From Tieghemiomyces parasiticus (lineage: Eukaryota; Kickxellomycota; Dimargaritomycetes; Dimargaritales; Dimargaritaceae), in assembly GCA_027575765.1 (NCBI GenBank), contig JANBPT010000011.1:62001-126000 (forward strand): a stretch of DNA of 64,000 bases. Reading direction: 5' to 3'. Positions 39,585 to 50,061 of the stretch are shown here, in pieces. The notes below the pieces were generated by a model. It was not told the origin of the DNA. It saw only the letters and a program-made list of their open reading frames with translations, and did no database searches. Each line of letters opens with the position of its first letter. Positions within the stretch are counted from its first letter, which is position 1. A program made the position numbers and the translations under genes.

Positions 39585-42500
39585 AAGGACGTGCATATCG
39601 CACCGGGTAGATTGGGGAAAGGTGAAGGCAAAGTGTATGGTTATGAGGGCGTGTATGTGTGTGCGTGTGCGTGCGTTTAACAGAGACAAGCAACCCCATG
39701 AAAAACGTGCTGCAAGGAATGGTACGACACGGTCAATGGGCGGTTCCTAAACTTTGCTCTGTTTCAACCATTTAGGGTTCATCTATGGCACCCTAAGGTT
39801 AAGGCCTTTGCCCTCGTTTTACACCACTAGTGAGTGTCTCCTGTACGTGAATTATATGGGACGAGAACTTCGGACTCCTCTCGCACCCTCCTTATTCCTC
39901 ACATCCCTGAAAATTGCAGACCAGATGGGTTGTGCCCCGTTCTCCACCCTCCACTATTTCCTCTCCCGAGGCGTCCGCCTTAAACCTTCAAGGATAACTA
40001 ATCACACTGTCCGCCCCGACCCTATTTTGAGGTACAGGTAAATATTTTATCTGGATGTCAACCCAAATAGAGGCGACCCCTGTTCCAGATTAGGACCTAT
40101 AGGTAAGTGGGTATCCTCGATACAAGAGGGTCTTTCCAAAGTGGCGCTTAGGTCACCATTACCGATACTCGTGCGGAACTAACAGGTGTAGGCTTGAAGG
40201 GGGGGTGGGTATGCATTTGTACCTAGGCCACCCGTAGGTCCTAATTTCCAGTCTGACGGCTTGAGCAAAGTAAGGTGGAAACTGTCATCTGCGCGGTTTT
40301 ACCAGCAGAAGGGACGCTATGTGCCCTGTTGGATCCAAATAAGGTTATATTCTAGGGTTTTTAGGTGCAATTCTCGTGCGATCTACCTAGGCAACTGGCC
40401 AAACAAGTAATAGCCGCATATTTTTTTGGTCTCCGTTTATACACTAGCATCCCTGCTGATAGTCCAGTATGTTCCGATTCCGACTTCGAAGGCCCAGGCT
40501 CGGTTACCAAATGTATCCTTGAGCTGCCTTATGAAGGTTTCTGTGCAGAGGAGATGTAGATCGCGGAGGCCCCAGTGAGGGCCCAAAAAGGGAAAGACAA
40601 CATATCTGTGTCGGCAGGGAAAAAATGTGGGAGGAAAAGAAGAATTGTATGGCACGCCTCTCGGCCGAAATGAAACCCTAAGCTAATTACCATTCAATGT
40701 ATCTTCTCACGGAAAAACAAATATGGACGTTTCATTATACCAAGTGTCAAAAATGCGGGGAAGGCATGACCTCACCTGTTTCCCCTCTTCCTTCCCATCC
40801 CCCCCCCACGATCCGGGTCAGGCCGATGCGGTGTTTGGGGGTCGACACAGTCCCCAACCCATTTCAGGTGGTTGGGAGCCTGTGGGGAGAAAATCAAGCG
40901 AGTGAGGGAGGAGGTACTAAAGGCCCAATGAACAGCACCGTGCTATTTCTATCGGTTAGTAATGCATTGGAATCGGTTGAGGTGTGAGGTTGCACAGATA
41001 CATGGTGGTCTGGTCTCAAAGCATAGACGTGACCCACTCGTCCCGAGGCACGGTCTGTATCCATTAAACCATAAGAGATGGGACGGCGTTGACCTGGTTT
41101 CCTCCCCATATACACACGGTAGGTCTATTGTAATCATTTGAAACTTGTGTAAATAGAACACCTTGCCATCCAGATGGCTTTTTCCAACGGGTCCATCTTG
41201 GTAACCCCCAACACAGCTGATGCCGGCTTACCTTTGCCCCGCCCCCGCCCCTCCACCTTATCACCGTCTTGCACTCCAATTGGGTTAAGGAATAGACCTG
41301 TTGGTATGATGACCACAGGTCTACGACAGGAACATTCGATTTACAGCTGCCACTGCAGAGCATGTTGCGAGCAGCGGTACGTAGTGGCGAAGCCATACTG
41401 CCATTATTTATTACCGGGTCCTTAGTATTCAGTGTAGGTCGGACCGGTTTACCTGCCCTAAATAAAGGGACACTGGCCCAGCTTACTCATTTACTAGCTC
41501 CCCAATCGTAAACATAAGTGCCCCCACTACATGCGTCCAATGCAAATATCCCAACCTGAAATTTCCTCCTAGCTAAACATGTACCTGGGATGATAAGCTT
41601 GTGGCCTACAGCCCATAAAATGTCTGGGCAGCATGAGTTGTACCTGCTCTACCATAGTTTGGATCCCTGCACAGACCAGCTGAATGTCATGGGGTCGTTG
41701 TTTATGCTTCATCATGTTTACCAACGACCCGACCCCTTGGGTGGCGACCAACACATCCGTTATTTAGTGGCGACAATACCAAGAGCCCGCTGTCAAGGCC
41801 AGGATCTCAGTAATCCTCCTGCGGACTACCACTAGTTGTTTTTCTCAGTGTCGCCCGTATGTGTTGCACTCATTCGCCACATCTTGGCCCAAACAGTGCA
41901 GTCGGTCTGCCTGCGATCACTCTACCTTGTCTTTATTCCATTGATCTGTCTATTCGGTCATGTCTTTAGCCTTTTTGACAATATATCCGTCATCCATTCG
42001 CTCGAGAGACCACAACCTAAGCTGTACCAGCAGGTTTGACTCCACCCAACGTCCAAGCCCAACGCTAAGCTCGGCTACGTTTTACCGCCCTTCTGTTTCT
42101 CTATATCCATCAATAGCTGCCCAGGGTCTATTAGATATTGCGCCATTGGATAGACCAAGGTATACTATTGCATTATTAAAACAAGTAGGCGTATACGTCC
42201 AACGTTCAGGAGAAAATGTGGCCAAATGAAGCATGGAACGCTTGGTTATTTTTTTTTCTGCCACCATACGTGTAGTTGTACCCATGGTACTGGTGTTCTT
42301 CGTCCACTATCTCGCGTTTATCCAGTAGTCGAATTGTAACTCAAAACCTTTAGACCAGTAGGTCTGGATATCCTAAAAATCGGCAGGAAGCAAGACCGTC
42401 ACAGCCGAATGCCTACCCCTCTTACTTTTTTTTTTCTGTCCGTCACCCAGCTGAACATTTGCCACAACGACCACTGCAGATTGATCAAACACCCGATTCC

Positions 42501-42588
42501 CTTCTACGGTCCGAATTGACTTAATCCGAGCCTTCCCTACGCTTAGCACGCCTTTCGGCCCCCGCTTCCTACATACATCATCCCCACC

Positions 42589-43305
42589 ATGAAGGCTAAG
42601 AAGGAGCAGACTGAGCGGCTCCGCGATCTACAGGCCAGTCTGGACGTGTCCATTTACGAGACTCGTTCGATGGTGGCCTCGTGGCTTGACAACAGTAGCG
42701 ACGACCAGGAAGACGAGGGGACGACACCAGACAAGAGCCACCAGGCCACGGCGACCCGGGCCGAGTTCCTCAAACGTGAGGTTGGTCTCGATGACCTACG
42801 AAATGCTGGGCAACCAAAGGCCCGTGATGTGTTCCAGGGTCGACCGAACCGACTGGGTTTAGGCGCAGTACCACCACCCAGGCCGACAGCCGCGGAATTC
42901 ATGGGGGCGGGGGCCCAAACCGTAGCAACGCCCTTGATACACGCGTCGGGCCCGGCGATGAAGAAAGCCCCCGAAAACGCGGCCACCGCCAACTTTCGGC
43001 GGAAGCTAATTGGACGGCGGGACCCCACCGCAGGGTCGAAGCCATCTTTTCGGGATCCAACTTTTAGGGCTGGCCATCATAACGAGAAGAACGCCGCCAG
43101 TGATAGTAGTAGTGATGAGGAGGATAGTCGGTCACGATCGTTCCAGGTGACCGAACCGACGACTACCGCCTCCACCGGGAGGCCTAATGCCAAAAGTACT
43201 CTTCGCGCTGGCGTCACGACCGGCAGTGGGAAAAGTCACGTCCGTGGTGATTTCTTGAGCCAGTACCTCGGAAGTGGGCCTGGTAAAAAGCGAAAAACAG
43301 GCTAA
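42589..43305 (+). CDS. Small basic, acidic-patch protein of unknown function, probably nuclear
   Basis: This single-exon 238-residue protein starts at an ATG preceded by CCCACC. Residues 1-45 (ERLRDLQASLDVSIYETRSMVASWL) look like a conserved helical segment. They recall small eukaryotic proteins of unknown function grouped as DUF3245, but I recall that family only loosely. The middle (about 95-150) is Gly/Ala/Pro-rich with basic patches, an acidic Ser-Asp-Glu run follows at about 172-180, and the protein ends in GKKRKTG, a plausible nuclear-localisation signal. Base composition and the steady frame support coding. A nucleolar or ribosome-biogenesis role is a guess from composition. It converges with the secreted-protein gene, and a dispersed repeat lies between them. 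Confidence 0.75.
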   Translation: MKAKKEQTERLRDLQASLDVSIYETRSMVASWLDNSSDDQEDEGTTPDKSHQATATRAEFLKREVGLDDLRNAGQPKARDVFQGRPNRLGLGAVPPPRPTAAEFMGAGAQTVATPLIHASGPAMKKAPENAATANFRRKLIGRRDPTAGSKPSFRDPTFRAGHHNEKNAASDSSSDEEDSRSRSFQVTEPTTTASTGRPNAKSTLRAGVTTGSGKSHVRGDFLSQYLGSGPGKKRKTG

Positions 43306-43985
43306 GGGGTCTGCAATATTCTCGTTAGTGACCGGACAGGTGTAGTTAAGAATTTGTATAACCACAACCATAAAAATATGCGTATCAAGACGCGTGGTAG
43401 TTATAATCCTGGAGTCAACTGCAGTCAGATAGAGTTGCGTTTGTGAATTGGGAATATATATTTATTCGTAGCGGTCCTGCTCACCTCGTAAATGGGGAGT
43501 GAACTTCGTCATGCCTGAAACTACTGTTCCAATCAGTTGTGGCATACCCACCCCTTTCGCTGCCTAGCTTCCCTATTCGACCTACATATCCATTTACGGC
43601 AACGCCAAACCTTCCTAATCTGTTGGAAGTTGTCATTTTTTCGACAGATGGCTCTACTTTTGTCCTTTTAGGGCCTAGTTTCCTTCAGTATCCCCCCTCC
43701 ACTAATAGGGCAGCCTCACGGCCGTCTTTGTATTTCGCCTTGACACTAGCTCCGCCTCATCCCGCCATCCTTCCGGTACAAAAGACCGCCTGAAGCCACT
43801 ACGCAATAAACGACACCTGTCGTACTGTCAACCAACCTTCCCCTCTTAACACGTTCCGCTCTAGCGAGTCTTTCAGTTCGCTAGTTCTTATTTCGTTGGC
43901 CAGTAGCCTTTAATTTCCTCTTGGTATTTTTCCCCCTACGTCATAGGTCCGTTTGTAATCACGCATGTAGTTTAGATGGTTTGGC
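43306..43985. other. Convergent intergenic region containing repeat copy C
   Basis: This is the 3'-3' space between the small basic protein and the secreted protein. Most of it is the diverged third copy of the dispersed repeat. Confidence 0.7.
43517..43930 (+). repeat. Dispersed repeat family, copy C (diverged)
   Basis: This copy aligns over its length to copies A and B. Landmarks shared with B are AACTACTG..CC.ATCAG.TGTGGCAT at the left, TTAGGGCCTA..TTCC.TCAG in the middle, CTACGCAATAAA towards the right and a TTTCCTCT block at the end. It is much more diverged than A is from B, with many substitutions and small indels, so it is an older copy or has not taken part in recent homogenisation. 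No target-site duplication or terminal inverted repeat is evident. Confidence 0.75.
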
Positions 43986-45317
43986 TCAAAGCGGAATGGT
44001 CGACGTGTAGTCATAAGGTGTGATCATTATCCGTATGGCCAGCTTGTCAATGATCTGAATCATAGTAGCACAATCAGGGGAAAAATTATTATGTCCCTTA
44101 TGGCCAACCCTCGTAAATGGCAGATGCAGTTGCAAGGTACCATCCCCGGTATCTTCGATCAAGGCAAAAGGGATACGGGCCTCCAGGTACATATTGACCG
44201 CATAGATAAGCGGCAAGGTATAGCCGAGCCAAACGTTGAGCGATCCCTTACCAATCGGCGTGCGTGCCTGATACGCGACCCGTGGGGTGAGGCTTTGGAA
44301 CCAAGCCACTAGCTGGGACCACGGTACGTCAGCGTTAAATGTCGTACCGGCGCTACTGGCAGATTGGGGGGTCATCTGGTGGCAGACTTGGGTTAGTTTG
44401 TGAAGGTTATGCTGGTAAGTTTGGTAGCCGGCCGCCACGGCGACTGGGTCGTCATGACTAAAGCGCTGGGTAAAACGATGAGGTTTGTTGAAATGGGTGG
44501 CTGGTACGGGTGCCGTACGGAAAGCCGGGACGGCCTCGGGTCGAGTGCGGGGCCGAGTTGGCCTTAAAGAGGCTGATTTCATCTTCGATCCGGAAGACAC
44601 GGGAGCTGGGTACGGGCGCATGGGGGTCAACCGGTGGTGGACTGAGGACTTGCCCTTGGAACGATGCGGTGGGAGGTTGATATAGTCACGCGGTTTAGCG
44701 AGCTCGGCCAATGTCACCTTGCGTTCCACAGGGGTGGAATAAGACGTGGTTGGGGCGTTCGCTTCGGGAATGGTTTGCAGAGGTTGAAGCCAGTGACCAT
44801 TGGACCTGGGTGAAGCGTCGGAGGCGGTCTGCACATAATCCTGGCATGTCAGCTGCGAGGAGACAGGCGACAATAACGGCATAGAGGGCCCTCCGTCGTA
44901 TCCCACCCGCCCCAAACCCAGTTGGTGGTACTGCTCCTCGCCCACTGGTCCCGGTGAGCCAACCGAGCACAGATCCAGCAGAGCATTGAAGTCGATTGGC
45001 GACGTTGAATCTGGCCATACAAACGACGTATTCGAGTTAGGCTCCGAGGCGTCGCCTGGATATTGATTTTGAAGGGATGGGTAGGTGCTAGAAGCCCCAA
45101 AGAACGGAGTGGAGCGGGGGGAGAAAGGGTCCCCGTACTCGGTCGAGGCCAACTGCGTACCGGGTGCAATGTTCGGATCCCAGAGAGGGGTCGACGCGTC
45201 GGCCACAGATCCTTGCGATCCCCAATGATGACTTCCCTCACCTGACAGGGTGCCTTGAGTGAGGTTGAGTAGGACCAAGCCTAGAAGCAGGCACGATACG
45301 TAGCGAGGAGTTGGCAT
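43986..45317 (-). CDS. Orphan secreted protein
   Basis: I do not recognise this 443-residue protein. It begins with a convincing signal peptide (MPTPRYVSCLLLGLVLLNLTQG, cleavage probably after about residue 22). A Ser/Pro/Gly/Asn-rich, probably disordered region follows (about 23-220), then a basic stretch with PTRPRTRPE (about 252-260). The C-terminal part (about 290-443) looks folded, with hydrophobic and aromatic residues in regular spacing and two cysteines. No second membrane segment or GPI signal is seen. A TATA box lies about 125 nt upstream. It could be a lineage-specific wall or effector-like protein, but nothing beyond secretion is shown. It is a single exon, converging with the small basic protein gene. 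Confidence 0.8.
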   Translation of the reverse strand: MPTPRYVSCLLLGLVLLNLTQGTLSGEGSHHWGSQGSVADASTPLWDPNIAPGTQLASTEYGDPFSPRSTPFFGASSTYPSLQNQYPGDASEPNSNTSFVWPDSTSPIDFNALLDLCSVGSPGPVGEEQYHQLGLGRVGYDGGPSMPLLSPVSSQLTCQDYVQTASDASPRSNGHWLQPLQTIPEANAPTTSYSTPVERKVTLAELAKPRDYINLPPHRSKGKSSVHHRLTPMRPYPAPVSSGSKMKSASLRPTRPRTRPEAVPAFRTAPVPATHFNKPHRFTQRFSHDDPVAVAAGYQTYQHNLHKLTQVCHQMTPQSASSAGTTFNADVPWSQLVAWFQSLTPRVAYQARTPIGKGSLNVWLGYTLPLIYAVNMYLEARIPFALIEDTGDGTLQLHLPFTRVGHKGHNNFSPDCATMIQIIDKLAIRIMITPYDYTSTIPL

Positions 45318-45441
45318 GTTCGAAAGGCGAGTTTGATCAACGATAGCTAGAGTAAAATAAACATGACAATCTAACGGGGAATAAAGCGAGCTGAGAGTTA
45401 AGCAATTTGAACCACGAGCGAGTAAAGTTCGGGCCGGATAG

Positions 45442-45450
45442 TTTTATATA
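45442..45450 (-). promoter_or_regulatory. TATA box of the secreted-protein gene
   Basis: TATATAAAA on the minus strand, about 125 nt before the ATG at 45317. The spacing allows a short 5' leader. Confidence 0.65.
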
Positions 45451-45484
45451 CACTCGGACCGAGAAACTCCCCCACCTGGTAGGT

Positions 45485-45784
45485 TCAAAAAAAGATGGAA
45501 CATAAGAGATGGGAGACGTTACACGAGTACAGCGCTACAGCTAACCCGCCTAAAGTGGACGAGGTGAAGGGAGGGGTAAATGTCTTCCCCTTTTCCAAGT
45601 CGGAGGGTGTACCAGACGTATATCTGGGAGAGAACGACTGGAGGACAGGGATGGTGACAGCCAGTGAGCTCGCTACGCCACCAAAAAAGATAACCCGGTA
45701 CAGCATTGTGTCACGAAAACCAACGAGGGCAGCACTCCGGTCCATATCGCTCCTCTCTTGGCTTGAGAGCGATGAAGGTGACAT
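45485..45784 (-). CDS. Possible small membrane protein, weak candidate
   Basis: A 99-codon minus-strand frame encodes a hydrophobic segment (YRVIFFGGVASSLAVTIPVL, about 31-50) after a short polar N-terminus, which is a plausible single-pass or mitochondrial inner-membrane layout. Against it, the opposite strand is also open for 98 codons, there is no family resemblance, and it sits in the upstream region of the secreted-protein gene. It could instead be an exon of a larger unrecognised gene or chance. Confidence 0.22.
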   Translation of the reverse strand: MSPSSLSSQERSDMDRSAALVGFRDTMLYRVIFFGGVASSLAVTIPVLQSFSPRYTSGTPSDLEKGKTFTPPFTSSTLGGLAVALYSCNVSHLLCSIFF

Positions 45785-46005
45785 TTACTAAGACAGCCCA
45801 GTCGCTGCCACGTATCAGTTATTGGGTAACTGGCGCCACTTGACCTAGCGTGAGGCCCATACAGTCAAATCAGCCAGGGCTGTGGATTGTCCGTAGGGAT
45901 GGAGGTGTGCGAGTTGGCTCCCGGCAGGCAGTGGCAGTACAACCCCACCTAATATCTTATGGCAGATAGTTACACAGGCTTGGCTCGCAACAAGTGCCTT
46001 GATTT

Positions 46006-47589
46006 TCAAATGAGGTCTTGGATGTCCGCCATGAATTTCTCGTACTCCAGCGCCGCACTTGAAGATGATGACGGTGCGGCGGCCTTGGTAGTGGGTTCCA
46101 CCGGAACGATGGCCGTCGCAGGGACGGGCGACGCTGTGGGTTTGGTAGCGAGCACTCTAGGCGCAGTGGGGTTCCCACGCTTTATCTGGGCGAGCCAACT
46201 GGGCTGCGAGAGGTTAGCCAGCAACTGATCAGGTTTGAACGTTCCGAATGATGCCGCAGGAGTAGGCTTACCGACGGGCCCGGTCAGCGCATGAGAGTTG
46301 GTCTGGGCTGTTGCCGTGGCGGTAGTCGCTGGGTGGTAGGCGGGAGATAGGGCCGTCAAAGTGGGTGCGGAAAGTGCGACCGCAGGCGCCGCAGACAGCG
46401 TGGTAAGAGCGGTCTCGGTCCCCACCTTCTCGGTCGCTGATGGTGACGGCAACGCGCTACTAACCACCGGGTGGCTGACTTGACTCTGCTGCTTCTTACG
46501 CTCAGCCCGCTGGAGGCGACGTAAGGCTGGTGGGATAAAGGCATTTAGCTCCTTTTGGAAGTCGCGTACAACGGGGGCAGCAGAGAGAACAGTGGCGCTG
46601 GCCGGCGGCCGCAGTGCCGTGGGTTGTGGACCAGCTTCCTGATCGGGCTGTCGGGGTGTCTTTGGAGGCGTTGGGGGTCGGAATTCCGACGCGTTCGGAC
46701 GGGGTGGACGGAGTGGACGGGGATGGGGCACGTGGGGTGCAAAAGGTAACGGCCTTCCGGTCGGATGGAGCGGTAGCGGTGGTGGTGGCATGTTCGGAGG
46801 GAAGGGGCCTGGGAAGGGCGGACGACCCATAAAGGGCGGTAAAAAAGGCGGGCGTGGAAAGGGCGGTGGGCCAAGCGGCATGCCAAACGGTGGTGGCGGT
46901 GGGGGTGGCATGGGCCCTGGGTAATAGGTGGGTGGTTGAGGGTAAGGATGGTGATGGCTGGCCTGTGGCCGCGGCTGGTATTGCGAGTGGGGGCCGCGAG
47001 ATGATGGTGGCGAGCTGGTTGTGAGTTCTGGCTGTGACGGTGGGCTATTCGACCGTTCCGGCTGTAACGTACCGGCTTCCACCATGGCCGGGTCATCGGC
47101 CAAATTCTCAATCTGGAACCCGTCAGATACGTCCGACTCGTCGCTGTCTGACCCGCTATCGCTGCCACTACCTTCACCACTCAGATCCGCACTGGATGTA
47201 GGCGCGGCGTATGGATCGGTCGTAGCCTTACTGGTGCGTTCGCCGAGGATATTCGCAAGTCCTAGCACCGCTTTACCGTCAGCGTACGGATTTGGCGCCC
47301 GCCCTTGTTCATCGAGGCCGTGGGCCTTACGAGCTTCACGGATACTATCGAGCTGCGCGGCTAGGGCGATAAGCTTCTCCTTCTGGTCCTTGGCCAGTCG
47401 ACCACGGGCGGCCAGCGCTTGATACTCGTCAATTTCGGCCTCCAGCTTGCGGGTGTCCTTGTATAGCAGCCCAGTCTCGCGCACCTTTTGGCGGTCAATC
47501 TTGTTTTTCTTGAGTTCCTTTTTGTGTTGTTTCCGCCGCAGTTCGTCGGCCGGATTGAGGCTCCGGCCTGACTTGGCACTGCGTCCCAT
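46006..47589 (-). CDS. wbp11: WW-domain-binding protein 11 homologue, splicing factor
   Basis: This is a 527-residue homologue of WBP11, a nuclear spliceosome-associated protein that binds WW domains and PQBP1 through proline-rich motifs. The N-terminus carries the family signature: GRSAKSGRSLNPADELRRK, then a Lys-rich helix (KKELKKNKIDRQKVRE) and a coiled-coil segment to about residue 100. An acidic Ser/Asp run (GSGSDSGSDSDESD) is followed by a long proline-rich region with PPPPPPPFGMPLGPPP-like repeats (about 215-345). A conserved-looking helix ends the protein (ALEYEKFMADIQDLI). I chose MGRSAKSG as the start because family members begin there; the frame stays open upstream to 47796 with no conserved sequence. 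No introns interrupt it. Confidence 0.93.
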   Translation of the reverse strand: MGRSAKSGRSLNPADELRRKQHKKELKKNKIDRQKVRETGLLYKDTRKLEAEIDEYQALAARGRLAKDQKEKLIALAAQLDSIREARKAHGLDEQGRAPNPYADGKAVLGLANILGERTSKATTDPYAAPTSSADLSGEGSGSDSGSDSDESDVSDGFQIENLADDPAMVEAGTLQPERSNSPPSQPELTTSSPPSSRGPHSQYQPRPQASHHHPYPQPPTYYPGPMPPPPPPPFGMPLGPPPFPRPPFLPPFMGRPPFPGPFPPNMPPPPLPLHPTGRPLPFAPHVPHPRPLRPPRPNASEFRPPTPPKTPRQPDQEAGPQPTALRPPASATVLSAAPVVRDFQKELNAFIPPALRRLQRAERKKQQSQVSHPVVSSALPSPSATEKVGTETALTTLSAAPAVALSAPTLTALSPAYHPATTATATAQTNSHALTGPVGKPTPAASFGTFKPDQLLANLSQPSWLAQIKRGNPTAPRVLATKPTASPVPATAIVPVEPTTKAAAPSSSSSAALEYEKFMADIQDLI

Positions 47590-50061
47590 GGTAGAGTGTT
47601 GAGCGGATGCTGTCAGGTGAGTACAATAATTCGAGATGGATAGTAATAGGCCACATGAACAGGGCAACGCACAATGGGGTAAAGAGGCCGGGAGAAACCG
47701 AAAACGAACAGTTACGACTGAAAATACCTGAGGCAATGAACCTCTAAAAGTCGCAGCCATTTGACAACTTCCCTCTCCCCTGCCGTCGAGGGCCAATCCT
47801 GTCCACGTGATCTGACTTTAGGCAGGCGCAGCCATGACAATGGGAAGCTACTAGAGCGTGAGGTGGATCCGTCAAAAGGTTGGCCAATTTAGCCGGGGCA
47901 GCTGAGGAGTTGGCAGCGGTTCCCTTGGACATGCTAAATTCATCCGGCCAAGTGCCCAGGGAGGGCGACCAGTGTCACTTACCAATGGGCATTCGAGCTT
48001 TGAAAGGGGGGGTTGGGCATAGTGCTTTTCAGCCGATACTAGTGGAACAAATTCTCCCACCAGGACTGCTAGGTGCCGGGTGCTGGAGGGCCGTAGACGT
48101 CTTAGCTTACCCTAGTAGAGCTACGGGCAGCCCTAGTGTTGGCAACAGGAGAGGGTGGCTGCAGAGTATTCCGGGGGCTGGGGGTGTGCCAGGAGAAATT
48201 GGCGTTACTCCGGATATAAAAACTTTGCCGCAGGTAGTTCTTCCACCTGGATCTGTGGGGGGAGTGTATCATGAAAAAAGGTTGTTCCAAACAGTCTATA
48301 GATGTACACGATTAGCAGTCGTGAGGATGTACAGTTACAGTGACTGCACCGCCCACAAACCCCCCGCCCCCACCCTGCCCGTTTTATGTCACCACATACA
48401 TCGCTTACTTCCTAGGAGCCGAGGGTGGCCTTTCGTAGGCAGAGTACTGGCCAAGTTACTTGGGTTGGGCGGTTAAAGGCTGACACGCTGGAAAATATTG
48501 CTCTAAGTAGAGGCTGTCAAGGACACTAGCGGGCTGCTCATCAGTAGGGTCGATCGTAGGGGCTAAGCTCCAGCAGCATACCAATGAGCTCCATGGATAT
48601 CAACCAATAACGGTTGAGCAGTATGGCTACTTCGGTCAGTATGGCTACACATCGGCCAGCAGTTGTGCGCCACTCGGTCTGATACCCGAATAACCCGGCA
48701 TACCATGGGGCTTGTTACCCCTTATACTCGTGGTGAATCAATGGTACAGGGCGAAGGATAGGTGAGAAACAAAGAAACTACCACAACATGTATGTGCCTA
48801 TCTCACCAAGCCCGCTACCACTAGTGGCAAGGGGCATACTTGAAGCGATACCCGCCGATGTACCTCGTCGATCTACCGACTTACAGCTGCTGAATTAGAA
48901 TAGTGTACGCGATAGGTGGGCATCATTCTTTCATTAGTGAACAGAAAAGCACGGATCATCAGGAAACGATGCTGGCTCCCATCCCCTCATCCCCGGAGCC
49001 GCGATGCAAGTGCTGCACTTTGGCCCCACAAACCCTATCTAGCCACCGCATTATCTCGGGGTGGGCCTCAATTGGATTACAGCACCAGCGACTGGCCTAG
49101 TGTCTTCATTGCGGGTCGGTCGTTGCAGACTGGCCCACTGGTGCCGTCAAGGCCATTATATTGGCCAAGGGGCGAGAGCCCACCGGGTGCGTCATCACCT
49201 ATGTAACCTGGCCATTAGGCGGCACCCCCTTTCACACCCCTTGGCCTAAAGCGGTACAGTGAGCAGCCGGAGGCTCGAATGGTTATGCCTACCTAAATAG
49301 TTCTGGGCGAATACGCATCCGTCCTAATCAGTCGACCCATTCAGTCGGCTTACACGGAATTGCCCAGTTAAGTGCCCACAGCTAGCCATCACCCTACCTC
49401 CTCTCACGTCCCCTGGGCCACTACCCCCTATCTCCCTCCTGCCTCCTCCCTTGACCTCCTCTTCTAGGCTGCCGAGGACCCATGGACGCTTGGCATGACT
49501 ATACGGGGCAATGGAGAGAGAAAGGGGAGAATTCGTACCGCCGACGATCCATTCACCAATAGCTTCCCGCCCCAGACCAATAATAGACGGGCCCGGTTTC
49601 AAGGAAGCTGCAGTTAGGCCCCAGCGATAGGTGGGAAGGGGGGTTCCGCCACGGGGCCTGCCGATAAGGGCTGATGGGACAGGTTGTCAACATTGTTACG
49701 GGGAGAATTGCATTGGATGGCAGGAGGTTAACCGGAGGCGACGCGCGGACTGCTGTCCTAACATTGGGGCATAGTCTAGCAGACTGAAACGCGCCATCGG
49801 GTGCATCAGGGCGAGCATATAAAAAGGACCCGCATCCACCCCGCTGCTCACTCTCTTATAGCAGGGAATTTCCTCGCCCACTTGCCTTTGTTACTACCTC
49901 TTCTTTTTTCGTACGGCTACCATCGCCACACTTCTACCTGTACCACATTAGAGCGTCTCATCCGCCCCCCTCACATCACTTGACTGCACTTCTGGTTTTG
50001 ACAACCCGTGCCCTACGATCCGACCACTATTCATTATTTGCCATACCACTTACCCACCGCT
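47590..50061. other. Intergenic region between divergent WBP11 and GH17 genes, 2.5 kb
   Basis: It contains the promoters of both genes. The GH17 TATA box is near the right end. A plus-strand frame of 198 codons (47880-48476) is open but has no recognisable domain and erratic composition. I see no other feature. Confidence 0.5.
49818..49825 (+). promoter_or_regulatory. TATA box of the GH17 glucanase gene
   Basis: TATAAAAA about 240 nt before the ATG at 50062, followed by a pyrimidine-rich leader (CTACCTCTTCTTTTTTCG). This is a common layout in strongly expressed fungal genes. Confidence 0.65.

Larger units (their letters stand above)
29581..42588. other. Gene-free stretch of 13 kb
   Basis: No supportable gene is visible. 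A possible TATA element for the zinc-finger gene is at about 29927-29936 (minus strand). The part from about 31.7 to 33.3 kb is noticeably richer in G and C than the rest. It holds short frames only and no family resemblance. Microsatellites are listed separately. From about 35 to 42.5 kb the sequence is more AT-rich and looks non-coding on both strands. Confidence 0.55.

Noticed and set aside
47880..48476. Plus-strand frame of 198 codons
   Set aside because: No resemblance to any family and uneven composition. Length alone is not convincing at this base composition.
50008..50061. Upstream in-frame ATG of the GH17 gene
   Set aside because: It would bury the signal peptide behind 18 polar and aromatic residues.
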